Notes under the pieces: generated by a model
What the model was told of the DNA's origin: nothing
Database searches by the model: none
Seen by the model: the letters and a program-made list of their open reading frames with translations, nothing else
Made by a program: the position numbers and the translations under genes
NCBI RefSeq assembly: GCF_027625935.1
Contig: NZ_CP115300.1
Location: 5,828,001 to 5,892,000, forward strand
Length of the DNA stretch: 64,000 nt
Direction of reading: 5' to 3'
Source of the DNA: Streptomyces camelliae
Lineage (GTDB): Bacteria; Actinomycetota; Actinomycetes; Streptomycetales; Streptomycetaceae
Part shown: in pieces, positions 1-9,507 of the stretch
How positions within the stretch are numbered: position 1 is the stretch's first letter
Layout of the letters: each line of letters begins with the position of its first letter

Positions 1-74
1 TGGACGGACGCCGGCCGGTCGGGCGGGGACACCGCGGCGGTGTGCGCCGGCGCCGACCGGGCAGACCGGTCCCG

Positions 75-90
75 ACTGGTCTCGACCATT
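75..90. promoter_or_regulatory. DasR-type operator (dre) before the chitinase gene
   Basis: The 16-mer ACTGGTCTCGACCATT is a near-perfect match to the Streptomyces DasR site (consensus ACTGGTCTAGACCACT). It lies about 135 bp before the chitinase start. DasR is the GntR-family repressor released by glucosamine-6-phosphate, so GlcNAc-responsive control is inferred. A second, almost identical site precedes the hexosaminidase gene at 18882-18897. The rest of bases 1-224 shows no gene. Confidence 0.8.
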
Positions 91-224
91 AACCGTCCCC
101 GATCCCTTCCTTAAGCGCACCCTAAGGTCTGCAACGACCGTCCCGATCAGGCCGTTTGTCCGATTCCGGCTCGCTAGCGTGCTGCCGCACCCCACCCCCG
201 TGAGCATCGAAGGCAGGCAGGCGC

Positions 225-1679
225 ATGAGCACGCACCGGCGCAGGATCAGTGGCAGGAACAAGGCGATCGGCGGCCTCGTGGCCGCGGCCGTCGTCGGCG
301 GCGGCGCGGTCCTGCTCACCGGCACCGCGAACGCGGCCGGGGTGAACGCCGCGTACACGAGGACCAGCGACTGGTCGACCGGCTACACCGCCCAGTACGT
401 CGTCACCAACAACAGCGGCTCGCAGGAGAAGAGCTGGACGCTGGAGTTCGACCTCCCGGCGGGCGCCAGGCTCAGCTCGCTGTGGAACGGCGAGTCGAGC
501 GTGAGCGGTTCGCACGTCACCGTGCAGCCCGCGAAGTGGGACACCGAGGGCCTTGCCCCGGGCCAGTCCGTGACCGTCGGCTTCGTGGTCGACGGCAGCG
601 GCGCCCCGACCGGCTGTCGTATCGACAACTCCCCGTGCTCGGCGGACGGCGGCCCCACCCCCGAGCCGAGCGGCCGCCCCACCGAGACCCGGTCACCGTC
701 CCCGGCCCCCACCCCGACGGCCACGAAGACCACCACTCCCACCCCCACCGCCGGCCCCACGACCGGCACCGGCACCGGCACCACCGCCTCCGCCGGCTTC
801 GCCCCCTACGTCGACACCTCGCTCTACCCGGCCTTCGATCTGGTCGGCGCGGCGGACGCGACCGGGGTGAAGAACTACAACCTCGCCTTCATCACCGACG
901 GCGGCGGCTGCACCCCCAAGTGGGGCGGCGTGACCGACCTGACCAGCGATGCCGTGGCGGCGCAGATCGGCGCCCTGCGGGCCAAGGGCGGTGACGTCCG
1001 GGTCTCCTTCGGCGGCGCCTCCGGCTCCGAGCTGGCCACCACCTGCTCCTCGGCGGACGCGCTGGCGGCGGCGTACGGCAAGGCGATCGACGCGTTCAAG
1101 CTGACCAAGGTCGACTTCGACGTCGAGGGCGGCGCGCTGCCGAACACGGCGGCCAACACCCTGCGGGCGAAGGCGATAGCGAAGCTCCAGGCGCAGCACC
1201 CGGGCCTGGACGTCTCCTTCACCCTGCCGGTGATGCCCGAGGGCCTCACCCAGGACGGCGTGAACCTGGTGTCGAACGCCACGTCCAACGGCGTGAAGAT
1301 CTCCACCGTCAACATCATGGCGATGGACTACGGCGCCTCGTACAACGGCGACATGGGCGACTACGCCCAGCAGGCCGCCACCGCCACCCAGGCCCAGATC
1401 AAGGGCGTGCTCGGGCTGTCCGACTCGGCCGCGTGGAAGGCCGTCGCGATCACTCCGATGATCGGGGTCAACGACGTCTCCGCCGAGATCTTCAAGGTCG
1501 ACGACGCCACCCAGCTGGTGAACTTCGCCAGGTCCAAGGGCCTCGGCGGGCTCTCCATGTGGTCCGCGGCCCGCGACAAGCAGTGCGCCGGCGGCGCGAA
1601 GAACTCCGCCGACCCCACCTGCAGCTCGATCGTCCAGGCCCCGTTCGCCTTCTCGAAGGCCTTCGGCGCCTTCAACTGA
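225..1679 (+). CDS. secreted GH18 chitinase with N-terminal CBM2-type module
   Basis: 484 aa. A Sec-type signal peptide (RRR, hydrophobic stretch, cleavage near ANA-A at about residue 37) is followed by a family 2-like carbohydrate-binding module (about 40-140, with Cys near its C-terminal end), a Pro/Thr linker (about 145-190) and a GH18 barrel. The GH18 catalytic signature DxDxE is DFDVE at residues 297-301, so E301 is the predicted acid. MAMDYG fits the conserved Met/Tyr strand. It should cut chitin outside the cell into oligomers that feed the hexosaminidase at 18931. It is transcribed alone and converges on bglC. The DasR operator upstream suggests chitin/GlcNAc control. Exact substrate preference cannot be read from the sequence. 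Confidence 0.92.
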   Translation: MSTHRRRISGRNKAIGGLVAAAVVGGGAVLLTGTANAAGVNAAYTRTSDWSTGYTAQYVVTNNSGSQEKSWTLEFDLPAGARLSSLWNGESSVSGSHVTVQPAKWDTEGLAPGQSVTVGFVVDGSGAPTGCRIDNSPCSADGGPTPEPSGRPTETRSPSPAPTPTATKTTTPTPTAGPTTGTGTGTTASAGFAPYVDTSLYPAFDLVGAADATGVKNYNLAFITDGGGCTPKWGGVTDLTSDAVAAQIGALRAKGGDVRVSFGGASGSELATTCSSADALAAAYGKAIDAFKLTKVDFDVEGGALPNTAANTLRAKAIAKLQAQHPGLDVSFTLPVMPEGLTQDGVNLVSNATSNGVKISTVNIMAMDYGASYNGDMGDYAQQAATATQAQIKGVLGLSDSAAWKAVAITPMIGVNDVSAEIFKVDDATQLVNFARSKGLGGLSMWSAARDKQCAGGAKNSADPTCSSIVQAPFAFSKAFGAFN

Positions 1680-1773
1680 CCCGACGCGTGAGTGATCGAC
1701 GGCGGGCCCTTTCCCTGCTCCCTTGGAACGGCGAGGCGTGGCCCGCCCCCACGACGGGCCGCGCCCCCGTCTG

Positions 1774-3204
1774 TCAGGTGGCCGAGTCCGCAGGCGACAG
1801 CGTCCCCGTCCGGGCCACCTCCCCGTACCACCGGGCACTCGACTTCGGGGTGCGCTCCAGCGTCGCGTAGTCCACGTACACCGCGCCGAACCGCTTGCCG
1901 TAGCCCCACGCCCACTCGAAGTTGTCCATCAGGGACCACAGGTAGTAGCCGCGCACATCGGCGCCGTCGGTGATGGCCCGGCGGACCGCCGCGAGGTGGC
2001 TGTGCAGATAGGCGATGCGCTCGGGGTCGTGGACGCGGCCGTCGGGGTCGGGCTTGTCGTCGTAGGCCGCGCCGTTCTCGGTGACGTACAGCGGCAGGCC
2101 CGGGGCCTCGCGCGTGTAGCGCATGATCAGGTCGTACAGGCCGCTCGGGTCGATCGTCCAGCCCATCTCCGTGCGCTCGCCCGGCGTCTGGTGGAACAGC
2201 ACGTCGTCGGCGCCCGGCCAGGGGGAGTGGTCGCTGGCGCCGTGGCCGTCCGCCCGCGGGCCGGTGACGTCGCCGGACGCGGCCGAGACCAGCGTCGGGG
2301 TGTAGTAGTTCAGGCCCATCGCGTCCAGCTCCGCGTTCGCCGTGCGCAGGTCGCCGTCCAGGACGTACGACCAGTCGGTGACCGAGGCCGTCGCCGTGAG
2401 CAGCGACTCCGGGTAGGCGCCGTGCAGCATCGGGCCGTGGAAGACCCCGTTGGCCAGGTCGTCGATCCGGCGGGCCGCGGCCAGATCGGCCGGGTCCTGC
2501 GAACGCGGCCGTACCACCGAGGAGTTGAGGCTGACGGCGATCTGGTTGCGGGCCGGCATCACCGAGCGCAGCGCCGACGCCCCCAGCCCGTGCGCCAGGT
2601 TGAGGTGGTGGGCGGCGCGCAGCGAGGCCACCTGGTCGGTGCGGCCGGGGGCGTGGACGCCCGAGCCGTAGCCCAGGAAGGCGCTGCACCAGGGCTCGTT
2701 GAGGGTGATCCACTGCTCCACCCGGTCGCCCAGTGCCTCGCCGACGATCTGCGCGTACTCGGCGAACCGCAGCGCGGTGTCCCGCTCCGGCCAGCCGCCC
2801 GCGTCCTCCAGCTCCTGCGGCAGATCCCAGTGGTAGAGGGTGAGCGCCGGCTTGATGCCGTGGGCCAGCAGCTCGTCCACCAGCCGGCGGTAGAAGTCCA
2901 GGCCCCGCTGCACCGCCGGGCCCCGGCCCGTCGGCTGCACCCGGGGCCAGGACACCGAGAAGCGGTACGCGGTCAGGCCCAGCTCCGCCATCAGCGCCAC
3001 GTCGTCGCGGAAGCGGTGGTAGTGGTCGACGGCGATGTCACCGGTCTCGCCGCCGGCCGTCCTGCCCGGCGTATGGCTGAAGGTGTCCCAGATGGAGGGG
3101 GTACGGCCGTCCTCCCGCACCGCCCCCTCGATCTGGTACGCCGAGGTCGCCGCACCCCACAGGAAGGCGGGCGGGAAGGTGACGGAGGAGACAGAGTCAG
3201 GCAT
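1774..3204 (-). CDS. bglC: GH1 beta-glucosidase (cellobiase) of the ceb locus
   Basis: 476 aa, normal for GH1, and with no signal peptide, so intracellular. It hydrolyses imported cellobiose and cello-oligosaccharides to glucose. The acid/base motif is TLNEP (Glu near residue 170), the nucleophile motif VTENG (Glu near 375), and the N-terminal [14 protein letters not shown] is typical. It is the last gene of cebEFG-bglC, about 100 bp after cebG. The gap and its own CebR box suggest a separate promoter as well as read-through. The ATG at 3204 is preferred because GGGAG lies 7 nt upstream. That ribosome-binding site is inside the CebR box. Confidence 0.95.
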   Translation of the reverse strand: MPDSVSSVTFPPAFLWGAATSAYQIEGAVREDGRTPSIWDTFSHTPGRTAGGETGDIAVDHYHRFRDDVALMAELGLTAYRFSVSWPRVQPTGRGPAVQRGLDFYRRLVDELLAHGIKPALTLYHWDLPQELEDAGGWPERDTALRFAEYAQIVGEALGDRVEQWITLNEPWCSAFLGYGSGVHAPGRTDQVASLRAAHHLNLAHGLGASALRSVMPARNQIAVSLNSSVVRPRSQDPADLAAARRIDDLANGVFHGPMLHGAYPESLLTATASVTDWSYVLDGDLRTANAELDAMGLNYYTPTLVSAASGDVTGPRADGHGASDHSPWPGADDVLFHQTPGERTEMGWTIDPSGLYDLIMRYTREAPGLPLYVTENGAAYDDKPDPDGRVHDPERIAYLHSHLAAVRRAITDGADVRGYYLWSLMDNFEWAWGYGKRFGAVYVDYATLERTPKSSARWYGEVARTGTLSPADSAT

Positions 3205-3217
3205 GGAAGCGCTCCCA
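3204..3217. promoter_or_regulatory. CebR operator overlapping the bglC RBS and start
   Basis: TGGAAGCGCTCCCA, one mismatch from the palindrome TGGGAGCGCTCCCA bound by CebR. Read on the minus strand, it contains the GGGAG ribosome-binding site and ends on the A of the bglC ATG. Bound repressor would therefore sit directly on the translation start region and block transcription through it. Confidence 0.9.
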
Positions 3218-3306
3218 AAAGAGGTCGTGGAAGACCGGCCGAGTGAGGAGAAGAATGAGGGAGCCGGGACGGCGGTGGCCCGGCCCCCGTCAGCGCGATC
3301 GGGTGC

Positions 3307-4212
3307 TCAGCCCTTGACCGCGCCCTGCATGATCCCGCCTACGATCTGCTTGCCGAAGATCGCGAACACCAGCAGCAGCGGCAGCGTGCCGAGCAGCGCG
3401 CCCGCCATGATCAGCGACTGGTCGGGCGTGTAGCCGCGGCCCAGCGCGGAGACCGCGACCTGCACGGTCGGATTGCCGTTCTGGGTGAGCACCAGGAACG
3501 GCCACAGGAAGTCGTTCCAGGTCTGCACGAACATCAGCATCCCGAGGACCGCCATCGCCGGCCGCGCCGCCGGGAACACCACGTGCCACACCACGCGCCA
3601 GCTGCTCGCGCCGTCCACCCGGGCCGCCTCGATGATCTCGTCCGGCAGCGCCTGCATCAGGTACTGCCGCATGAAGAACACCCCGAACGCGCTCACCAGC
3701 GACGGCAGGATCACCGCCTGCAACTGGTCGGTCCAGTCCAGCTTGGCCACCATCATGTACAGCGGGATGATGCTGAGCTGCGGCGGCACCATCATCGTGC
3801 CGATCACGATCAGCATCATGGCGTTACGGCCCTTGAACCGCAGCTTGGCGAAGGCGAACCCGGCGATCGTGGACAGGAAGACGATGGTCCCCGCCGAAAC
3901 GCCCGCCACGAACGTGGTGTTGACGAACGCCTTGCCCAGATTGGCGTCGTTCCAGGCGACGTTCAGATTGTGCGCGAGATTGGACCCGAACCAGAACGGC
4001 GGCGGGGTCTCGGCCAGCCGGTTGTTGTCGCGGGACGCGGCGATCGCCGTCCACACCAGCGGGAACAGCGAGCCGATCGAGAACAGGACCAGGACCGCGT
4101 AGGCGAGGGGACCCGCGTGCAGCGTCCCGCCGGCCCGCGCCGCCTTCGGCCGCCGAAGCCGCCCGGGCTCCTTGTCCGTCGCCCCGGTGGTCGGGGTCAG
4201 GGTCGTCGTCAC
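3307..4212 (-). CDS. cebG: cellobiose ABC transporter permease CebG
   Basis: 301 aa MalG-type inner-membrane permease with about six hydrophobic segments. The EAA loop near the C-terminal third reads EAARVDGAS...G, the docking site for a shared ATPase of the MsiK type, which is not in the window. It starts at GTG 4212 with GGAG 7 nt upstream, 10 bp after the cebF stop, so it is translated from the same mRNA. It imports cellobiose/cellotriose with CebF and CebE. Confidence 0.93.
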   Translation of the reverse strand: MTTTLTPTTGATDKEPGRLRRPKAARAGGTLHAGPLAYAVLVLFSIGSLFPLVWTAIAASRDNNRLAETPPPFWFGSNLAHNLNVAWNDANLGKAFVNTTFVAGVSAGTIVFLSTIAGFAFAKLRFKGRNAMMLIVIGTMMVPPQLSIIPLYMMVAKLDWTDQLQAVILPSLVSAFGVFFMRQYLMQALPDEIIEAARVDGASSWRVVWHVVFPAARPAMAVLGMLMFVQTWNDFLWPFLVLTQNGNPTVQVAVSALGRGYTPDQSLIMAGALLGTLPLLLVFAIFGKQIVGGIMQGAVKG

Positions 4213-4222
4213 GGCCGTACTC

Positions 4223-5230
4223 CTAACTACTCTCGCGCAGGCGGCGCGAGATGACGTAGTTGACGATCCCGATCACGATGAGGATCAGGAACATCGTCCA
4301 GGCGATCGCGGAGGCGCGGCCCAGGTGCTGGTTGACCCAGCCCTGCTCGTACAGGTACAGGCCGAGCGTCTGGAACTGGTGCTCGGCGCCGCCGGAGGCA
4401 CCCTTGTTGGCGTCGAACATCAATGGCTCGCCGAACAGCTGCGAGGCGCCGATCGTCGACACGACACAGGTGAACAGGATCGTCGGGCGCAGCTGCGGCA
4501 GTGTCACATGGAAGAACTGCTGCCAGCGGTTGGCCCCGTCCAGCGCCGCCGACTCGTACAGGTCCTGCGGGACGGCCTGCATCGCCGCCAGGTAGATCAG
4601 CGCGTTGTAGCCGGTCCAGCGCCAGACCACGATCGAGGAGACCGCGATCTGCGAGGGCCACTTGTCGTTCTGCCAGTCGATGTGGCCGCCGCCGACGAAG
4701 TGCAGCGCCCAGTTGATCATGCCGTAGTCACGGCCGAAGAGCAGCACGAAGACCAGCGAGGCCGCGGCGATCGACGTCGCGTACGGCGCCAGCATCACGA
4801 CCCGGAAGAAGGTCGAGGCACGCAGCTTGTAGTTGAGGATGTGGGCGAGCCCCATCGCCATCGCCAGCTGCGGGACGGTCGAGATGATGCCCATGGTCAG
4901 GGTGTTCTTCGCCGCGTTCCAGAAGAAGTCGTCGTCGAAGATCCGGGTGTAGTTGTGCAGCCCCGCCCACTTCATGTCGGTGGGCGCCGTCAGCTCCACC
5001 GTGTGCAGCGAGGCCCAGCCCGTGTAGATCAGCGGGAACAGGCCGAAGGCGACGAAGAGGAGGAAGAACGGGGAGACGAAGGCGTACGGACTCCAGCGCA
5101 TGTCCCGCTGCCAGCGGCGGGACATGCGCGCCCGCCGGCGCTCGTCCGTCGTCCGTACCACCTCGGGGCGGGCCGGGGCCGCGCCCCCCTCCTTCGCGAG
5201 GGGCGCGGCGGTGTCGTGCCGGGTGGCCAT
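4223..5230 (-). CDS. cebF: cellobiose ABC transporter permease CebF
   Basis: 335 aa MalF-type permease. An N-terminal cytoplasmic stretch of about 45 aa rich in Arg is followed by hydrophobic spans beginning SPYAFVSPFFLLF and by an EAA-like loop (ESAALDGANRWQQ). The open frame continues upstream into cebE, but the ATG at 5230, 5 nt past the cebE stop, is the sensible start, with GGAG at the end of cebE. It pairs with CebG to form the translocation pore. Confidence 0.93.
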   Translation of the reverse strand: MATRHDTAAPLAKEGGAAPARPEVVRTTDERRRARMSRRWQRDMRWSPYAFVSPFFLLFVAFGLFPLIYTGWASLHTVELTAPTDMKWAGLHNYTRIFDDDFFWNAAKNTLTMGIISTVPQLAMAMGLAHILNYKLRASTFFRVVMLAPYATSIAAASLVFVLLFGRDYGMINWALHFVGGGHIDWQNDKWPSQIAVSSIVVWRWTGYNALIYLAAMQAVPQDLYESAALDGANRWQQFFHVTLPQLRPTILFTCVVSTIGASQLFGEPLMFDANKGASGGAEHQFQTLGLYLYEQGWVNQHLGRASAIAWTMFLILIVIGIVNYVISRRLRESS

Positions 5231-5235
5231 GCCGG

Positions 5236-6561
5236 TCACTGCTCCAGGTTGTTGTCGATGGTCTTGGTGGCCGTGTTCCAGGCGTCGTCGGCCGACTTGC
5301 CCTTGGTCACCAGGATGACGCCGTTGTCCGTCAGGCCCTGCTGGATGATCTGGTCCTTCGGGCCGATCGGCTGGGTCGGGATGGACTTGGCGGCCTGGGC
5401 GAAGATCGTGCCGATCGGGGCGTCCCCGGTCATCTGGTTCTTCGCGCCGGTGACCTGGGACATCGCGTACGCGGACGGTGCGCTCGGGAAGCTGCCCTGG
5501 ACGGCGAAGAGCTTGGCCTGCTGGGCGGGCGCGGTCAGCCAGGTCACGAACTTCTCGGCCTCGGTGACGTTCTTGCCGGACTTGGGCACGGTCAGGAACG
5601 TGCCGCCCCAGTTGCCGGCCTGCGGCGCCTGGGCCACGTCCCACTGACCGGCGGCGTCCGCCTTCGACTTGCCCTTGATGTAGCCGAGCATCCACGGCGG
5701 GCAGGCCACCGAGGCGAACTTGCTGTTGGAGATCAGCTGGTCCCAGCCCGGCTGGAACTGCGGCTGCGACTGGACCAGCCCGTCCTTGGCGGCCTGCGCG
5801 GTCAGGTTGAAGGCGCTCCGCACGGCCGGGTTCGACTTGTAGATGACCTTGCCGGAGGCGTCGTAGAACTTCTGGCTGGCACTGCTGAGGATCGCGTTGA
5901 GCAGACCGCCGGGGGAGTCCATGAAGGTGGTGCCGCTGGGCGCCTTCTTCTTGTACTGCTCTCCGGTGGAGACGAGCTTGCTCCAGTCACCGGCCCACAG
6001 CTTGGACACCTGGTCGCGGTCGGAGGGCAGGCCGGCCGCCTTGAACAGGTCCTTGCGGTAGCAGATCGCCATCGGCCCGATGTCGGTGCCGAGGCCGATG
6101 GTCTGGCCGTCCTTGGTGGTGGCCTGCTGCCACTTCCAGTCCAGCCAGTTGCTCTTGTCGACACCCGCGACCTTGGACAGGTCCTCCAGCTTGCTCGCCT
6201 GGGTCTGCACGACCTCGGCGATGTTGCCGACTTCGACGGCCTGGACGTCCTGCAGACCGCTGTTGGTGGTGAGGTGGTTGACCAGGGCCGGGTAGTAGTT
6301 CTCGTTCTTCTCGATCACGTTCTCCTGGATCGAGATGTTCGGGTGCAGCTTCTCGTACTCGGTGTAGAGGCCGGCCTCCTTGAAGCCCATGGTGCCGAAC
6401 AGACCCAGGGTGATCGTGGTCTTGCCCTTGCCGCCGCCGTCGCCCGAGGTGTCGGACTTGCTGCCGCTGTCGTTGGCGCAGCCGGTCAGCAGACCCGTGG
6501 TCATCGCGGCCACGGCCGCGAGGGCCCCCAGCCTGCGAGACCGGCGGATGCTCGTGCGCAT
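5236..6561 (-). CDS. cebE: cellobiose/cellotriose-binding lipoprotein CebE
   Basis: 441 aa extracytoplasmic solute-binding lipoprotein of the family 1 type. Signal peptide MRTSIRRSRRLGAL... has lipobox LLTGC with the lipid-modified Cys near residue 28, followed by a Gly/Ser/Asp tether. The start at 6561 is fixed by AGGAGG five bases before the ATG; the frame is open further upstream but has no such site. It is the first gene of the operon, with a perfect CebR box about 120 bp upstream. In plant-pathogenic Streptomyces this protein also senses cello-oligosaccharides; nothing here says this strain is pathogenic. Confidence 0.95.
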   Translation of the reverse strand: MRTSIRRSRRLGALAAVAAMTTGLLTGCANDSGSKSDTSGDGGGKGKTTITLGLFGTMGFKEAGLYTEYEKLHPNISIQENVIEKNENYYPALVNHLTTNSGLQDVQAVEVGNIAEVVQTQASKLEDLSKVAGVDKSNWLDWKWQQATTKDGQTIGLGTDIGPMAICYRKDLFKAAGLPSDRDQVSKLWAGDWSKLVSTGEQYKKKAPSGTTFMDSPGGLLNAILSSASQKFYDASGKVIYKSNPAVRSAFNLTAQAAKDGLVQSQPQFQPGWDQLISNSKFASVACPPWMLGYIKGKSKADAAGQWDVAQAPQAGNWGGTFLTVPKSGKNVTEAEKFVTWLTAPAQQAKLFAVQGSFPSAPSAYAMSQVTGAKNQMTGDAPIGTIFAQAAKSIPTQPIGPKDQIIQQGLTDNGVILVTKGKSADDAWNTATKTIDNNLEQ

Positions 6562-6677
6562 TGCGTCCTCCTGTTGCCTGACGTGCCGACCCCCCGGCCA
6601 ACTGCACTGTTGGGCCCGTCTGTCACTCGCTGCGGCTCGGGCGGGGAACGTGCGGGACGTGTATGTGTCAGGTAGTG

Positions 6678-6691
6678 TGGGAGCGCTCCCA
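6678..6691. promoter_or_regulatory. CebR operator between cebE and cebR
   Basis: TGGGAGCGCTCCCA, a perfect 14-bp palindrome identical to the CebR consensus. It lies 117 bp before cebE and about 190 bp before cebR, in their divergent promoter region (6562-6879), so it probably represses cebEFG and may also affect cebR. Confidence 0.93.
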
Positions 6692-6879
6692 CAAGTGATG
6701 TGTTGAAGGGTCGTCGGTTCGAGGCGGGGTGTCAAGGGAGTGGGCGCGGAGGAGTGCGTTCAGTTATCGGGCTGTTAGTCGGGGGCGGAGGTCCGGGGGC
6801 GGTAGCCCCATGGACGGCAACCGGACGAGCGGTGCTGTTACATTCGGCCAGCACAGAGAGCGGCGGAAAGGCGGAGCCC

Positions 6880-7935
6880 ATGGCAAGCCACGGAGCGCGG
6901 GGCCGGAGCGGTGGGCGGCCCACGCTCGAAGAGGTCGCCGCACGGGCCGGGGTCGGCCGGGGCACGGTCTCACGGGTGATCAACGGCTCGCCCCGGGTCA
7001 GCGACGCCACCCGCGCCGCGGTCGAGGCGGCCGTCGCCGAACTCGGCTACGTCCCCAACACCGCGGCCCGTGCACTGGCCGCCAACCGCACGGACGCGAT
7101 CGCCCTGGTCGTCCCCGAACCGGAGACCCGCTTCTTCGCCGAGCCGTACTTCTCCGACATGCTGCGCGGTGTCGGCGCCCAACTCGCCGACACCGAGATG
7201 CAGTTGCTGTTGACCTTCGCGGGCAACGACCGGGGACGGCAGCGCCTGGCCCAGTACCTGGCCGCGCACCGGGTCGACGGCGTCCTGCTCGTCTCCGTCC
7301 ACGCCGACGACCCGCTGCCCGACCTGCTGGCCCAGCTGGAGATCCCGGCCGTGATCAGCGGCCCGCGCTCGGCCGGCGAGACGCTCACCTCGGTGGACTC
7401 GGACAACTACGGCGGCGCCCGCCTGGCCGTGGAGCACCTCCTGGCCCGGGGCCGCCGCCGGGTCGCCCACATCACCGGCCGCCTGGACGTCTACGGCGCC
7501 CAGCGCCGCGTCGACGGCTACCGCGACGCCCTGCGCGACGCGGGCCACGGGGTGGACGAACTCCTCATCGAACCCGGCGACTTCACGGAGGAGGGCGGCC
7601 GGCGCGCGATGACGGCACTGCTGGCACGCCACCCCGACCTGGACGCGGTCTTCGCCGGCTCGGACGTGATGGCGGCGGGCGCCCGTCAGGTGCTGCGCGA
7701 GGCGGGCCGCCGTATCCCCGAGGACGTGGCCCTGATCGGCTACGACGACTCCGCCATCGCCCACCACATGGACCCGCCGCTGACCAGCGTCCGCCAGCCC
7801 ATCGAGGAGATGGGCCGCGCGATGATCGACCTCCTCCTCGCGGAGATCGCCGACCGCCGCCCGGCCGCCTCGCGCGGGCTGGAGCGTCGGCATGCGGTGC
7901 TGCCGGCGGAGCTGGTGGTGCGGGCGTCGTCGTAG
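6880..7935 (+). CDS. cebR: LacI-family cellobiose repressor CebR
   Basis: 351 aa from the ATG at 6880. The frame is open further upstream, but the LacI helix-turn-helix begins right after this start (LEEVAARAGVGRGTVSRVING, about residues 13-33). A periplasmic-binding-type effector domain follows (about 70-345). It is divergent from cebE with its palindromic operator between them. In this family cellobiose is the inducer that frees the operator. A GGAAAGG stretch 8 nt upstream and GGAG closer by could both serve as ribosome-binding site, so the start could shift by a few codons. Confidence 0.94.
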   Translation: MASHGARGRSGGRPTLEEVAARAGVGRGTVSRVINGSPRVSDATRAAVEAAVAELGYVPNTAARALAANRTDAIALVVPEPETRFFAEPYFSDMLRGVGAQLADTEMQLLLTFAGNDRGRQRLAQYLAAHRVDGVLLVSVHADDPLPDLLAQLEIPAVISGPRSAGETLTSVDSDNYGGARLAVEHLLARGRRRVAHITGRLDVYGAQRRVDGYRDALRDAGHGVDELLIEPGDFTEEGGRRAMTALLARHPDLDAVFAGSDVMAAGARQVLREAGRRIPEDVALIGYDDSAIAHHMDPPLTSVRQPIEEMGRAMIDLLLAEIADRRPAASRGLERRHAVLPAELVVRASS

Positions 7936-8042
7936 CATTCGGGCTGCCGCTGGTCCTCGCAGGGGTGGCGGACATCGACGCAGGAGCCTCCTCGGAGTGG
8001 TATCGCATCACGTACCGACTCAAGGCTCGCGCTGGACTACGG

Positions 8043-8408
8043 TCACAGGCGACCCCAGGCCACGAAGGCGGCCAGGGCGATGTAGATCAGGTCCACCAGG
8101 ACGAGGTGGAGTTCGTGGCGGTGGAGGCGGGTGAGTGCCGCGCCGATCATGAGCAGGACCAGACCGGCGGCGGCCAGTGGGACCAGGACCGGAGCGATGC
8201 CGAACACGGCGGGCAGGATCAGGCCCGCCCCGCCCAGGATCTCCAGGGCGCCGATGGCCCTGACACCGCCGGAGCTGAAGTCGTTGACCCATTCCCCGGC
8301 GGCTCCGGCGGCGGCGATCTTCTCCTTCGGTGTGGCCAGCTTGTAGCTGCCGCCGAAGATGTAGGCGGCGGCCAGCAGTCCGGCGACGATCCACAGAGCG
8401 ACGTTCAT
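8043..8408 (-). CDS. DoxX-family small membrane protein
   Basis: 121 aa with four predicted membrane spans, the layout of DoxX/DoxX-like proteins. The sequence contains the typical ALEILGGAGLILP segment after the first loop. The start at 8408 has GGGAGA upstream. The frame extends into the sigma-factor gene, but that part is a shadow. It is divergent from the ECF41 sigma factor at 8496 with 87 bp between. DoxX-like and other small redox-associated proteins are frequent ECF41 neighbours, so it is a likely regulon member. Its biochemical role is unknown. Confidence 0.85.
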   Translation of the reverse strand: MNVALWIVAGLLAAAYIFGGSYKLATPKEKIAAAGAAGEWVNDFSSGGVRAIGALEILGGAGLILPAVFGIAPVLVPLAAAGLVLLMIGAALTRLHRHELHLVLVDLIYIALAAFVAWGRL

Positions 8409-8495
8409 GAGGTTTCTCCCTGCCGGGTGGTTGCCTGTGCGCTGTCGCCCCTCTAGGACAAGAGACCCCGGCGTCCTGTGAAAGGAAGAGATGTG

Positions 8496-9455
8496 ATGCG
8501 CGTCACCGCGGAAGCGGACGCCTACGGATACCGGCCGCTGCTGTTCTCCATCGCCTACGGGATGACCGGATCCGTCGGCGACGCCGAGGACATCGTGCAG
8601 GACGCTTTCCTCGGCCTGACCCGGGCGCACCGGGCCGGGACCACGGTCGGGAACGTGAAGGCGTACCTGACCACGGCGGTCACCCGGCTCGGCATCAACC
8701 ACCTGGGCTCGGCGCGGGTACGGCGCGAGACCTATGTGGGCGACTGGCTGCCGGAGCCGGTCGTCACGACCACCGACCGGCCCGGACCGGCCGAGCACGC
8801 CGAACTGGCCGACTCACTGTCGATGGCGTTCCTGGTGCTGCTGGAGATCCTGACCCCCGTGGAGCGCGCGGTGTTCGTGCTGCGCGAGGTCTTCGGGTAC
8901 GGCTACCCGGACGTGGCCGGGATCGTCGGCAAGTCCGAGGCGAACTGCCGGCAGATCTTCGCCCGTGCGAGGAAGCGGGTTGCCCCCGACGGGCGGCCGG
9001 CCGAGCCGGTGTCGCTGCCGGTGCGGCGGGCCGAGGGTGCGGAGCTCGCCCGCAGGTTCTTCGAGGCCGCCGACAGCGGTGACATGGACGCGCTGCTCGG
9101 CCTGCTCGCCCCCGACGTGGTGTTCCAGGGCGACGGCGGCGGCAAGGCACAGGCGTTCGGGACGTCGGCGGCGGAGCCGCGGCGCGTCGTCCGGATGCTC
9201 GTGGGCGGCTTCCGCCGGGTCCGGACGCTCGGGGCCGCCTTCCGGCCGGCCTGGGTCAACGGCCGGCCGGGTGCCGTGGCCTACGACGCCGAGGGGCGCG
9301 TGGCGAGCGTGGTCGAACTCGACATCGCCGACGGCGTGATCCGGGCGATCCACGCCCTGACCAACCCCGACAAGCTCGCACACCTCGGTCCGGTGTCCGA
9401 CATCGGGCTGCTGGCGGGCGAGGAGGCGAACCGGCGTAGGGGCGGCGGCTGTTGA
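8496..9455 (+). CDS. ECF41-group RNA polymerase sigma factor (SigJ-like)
   Basis: 319 aa. Sigma-70 region 2 (about 10-75, GDAEDIVQDAFL) and region 4 (about 110-165, ANCRQIFARARKRV) are followed by a SnoaL-like C-terminal domain (about 185-300). All three hallmark motifs of ECF41 are visible: WLPEP in the inter-region linker, DGGGK in the SnoaL domain and NPDKL near the end. In this group the fused domain replaces an anti-sigma factor and tunes activity. The ATG at 8496 is chosen over GTG 8478 because GGAAGAG stands in front of it. I could not find a good TGTCA/CGTC promoter in the 87-bp divergent gap. Confidence 0.92.
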   Translation: MRVTAEADAYGYRPLLFSIAYGMTGSVGDAEDIVQDAFLGLTRAHRAGTTVGNVKAYLTTAVTRLGINHLGSARVRRETYVGDWLPEPVVTTTDRPGPAEHAELADSLSMAFLVLLEILTPVERAVFVLREVFGYGYPDVAGIVGKSEANCRQIFARARKRVAPDGRPAEPVSLPVRRAEGAELARRFFEAADSGDMDALLGLLAPDVVFQGDGGGKAQAFGTSAAEPRRVVRMLVGGFRRVRTLGAAFRPAWVNGRPGAVAYDAEGRVASVVELDIADGVIRAIHALTNPDKLAHLGPVSDIGLLAGEEANRRRGGGC

Positions 9456-9507
9456 GCCGTGGGTTTGGATCAAGACGCGACCGGTTTCGCTGAGGAGAGC
9501 CCCAGGC

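Noticed and set aside
1701..1747. GGCGGGCC/GGCCCGCC arms between the chitinase and bglC genes as a terminator
   Set aside because: The loop would be about 31 nt and the arms only 8 bp; too weak to annotate.
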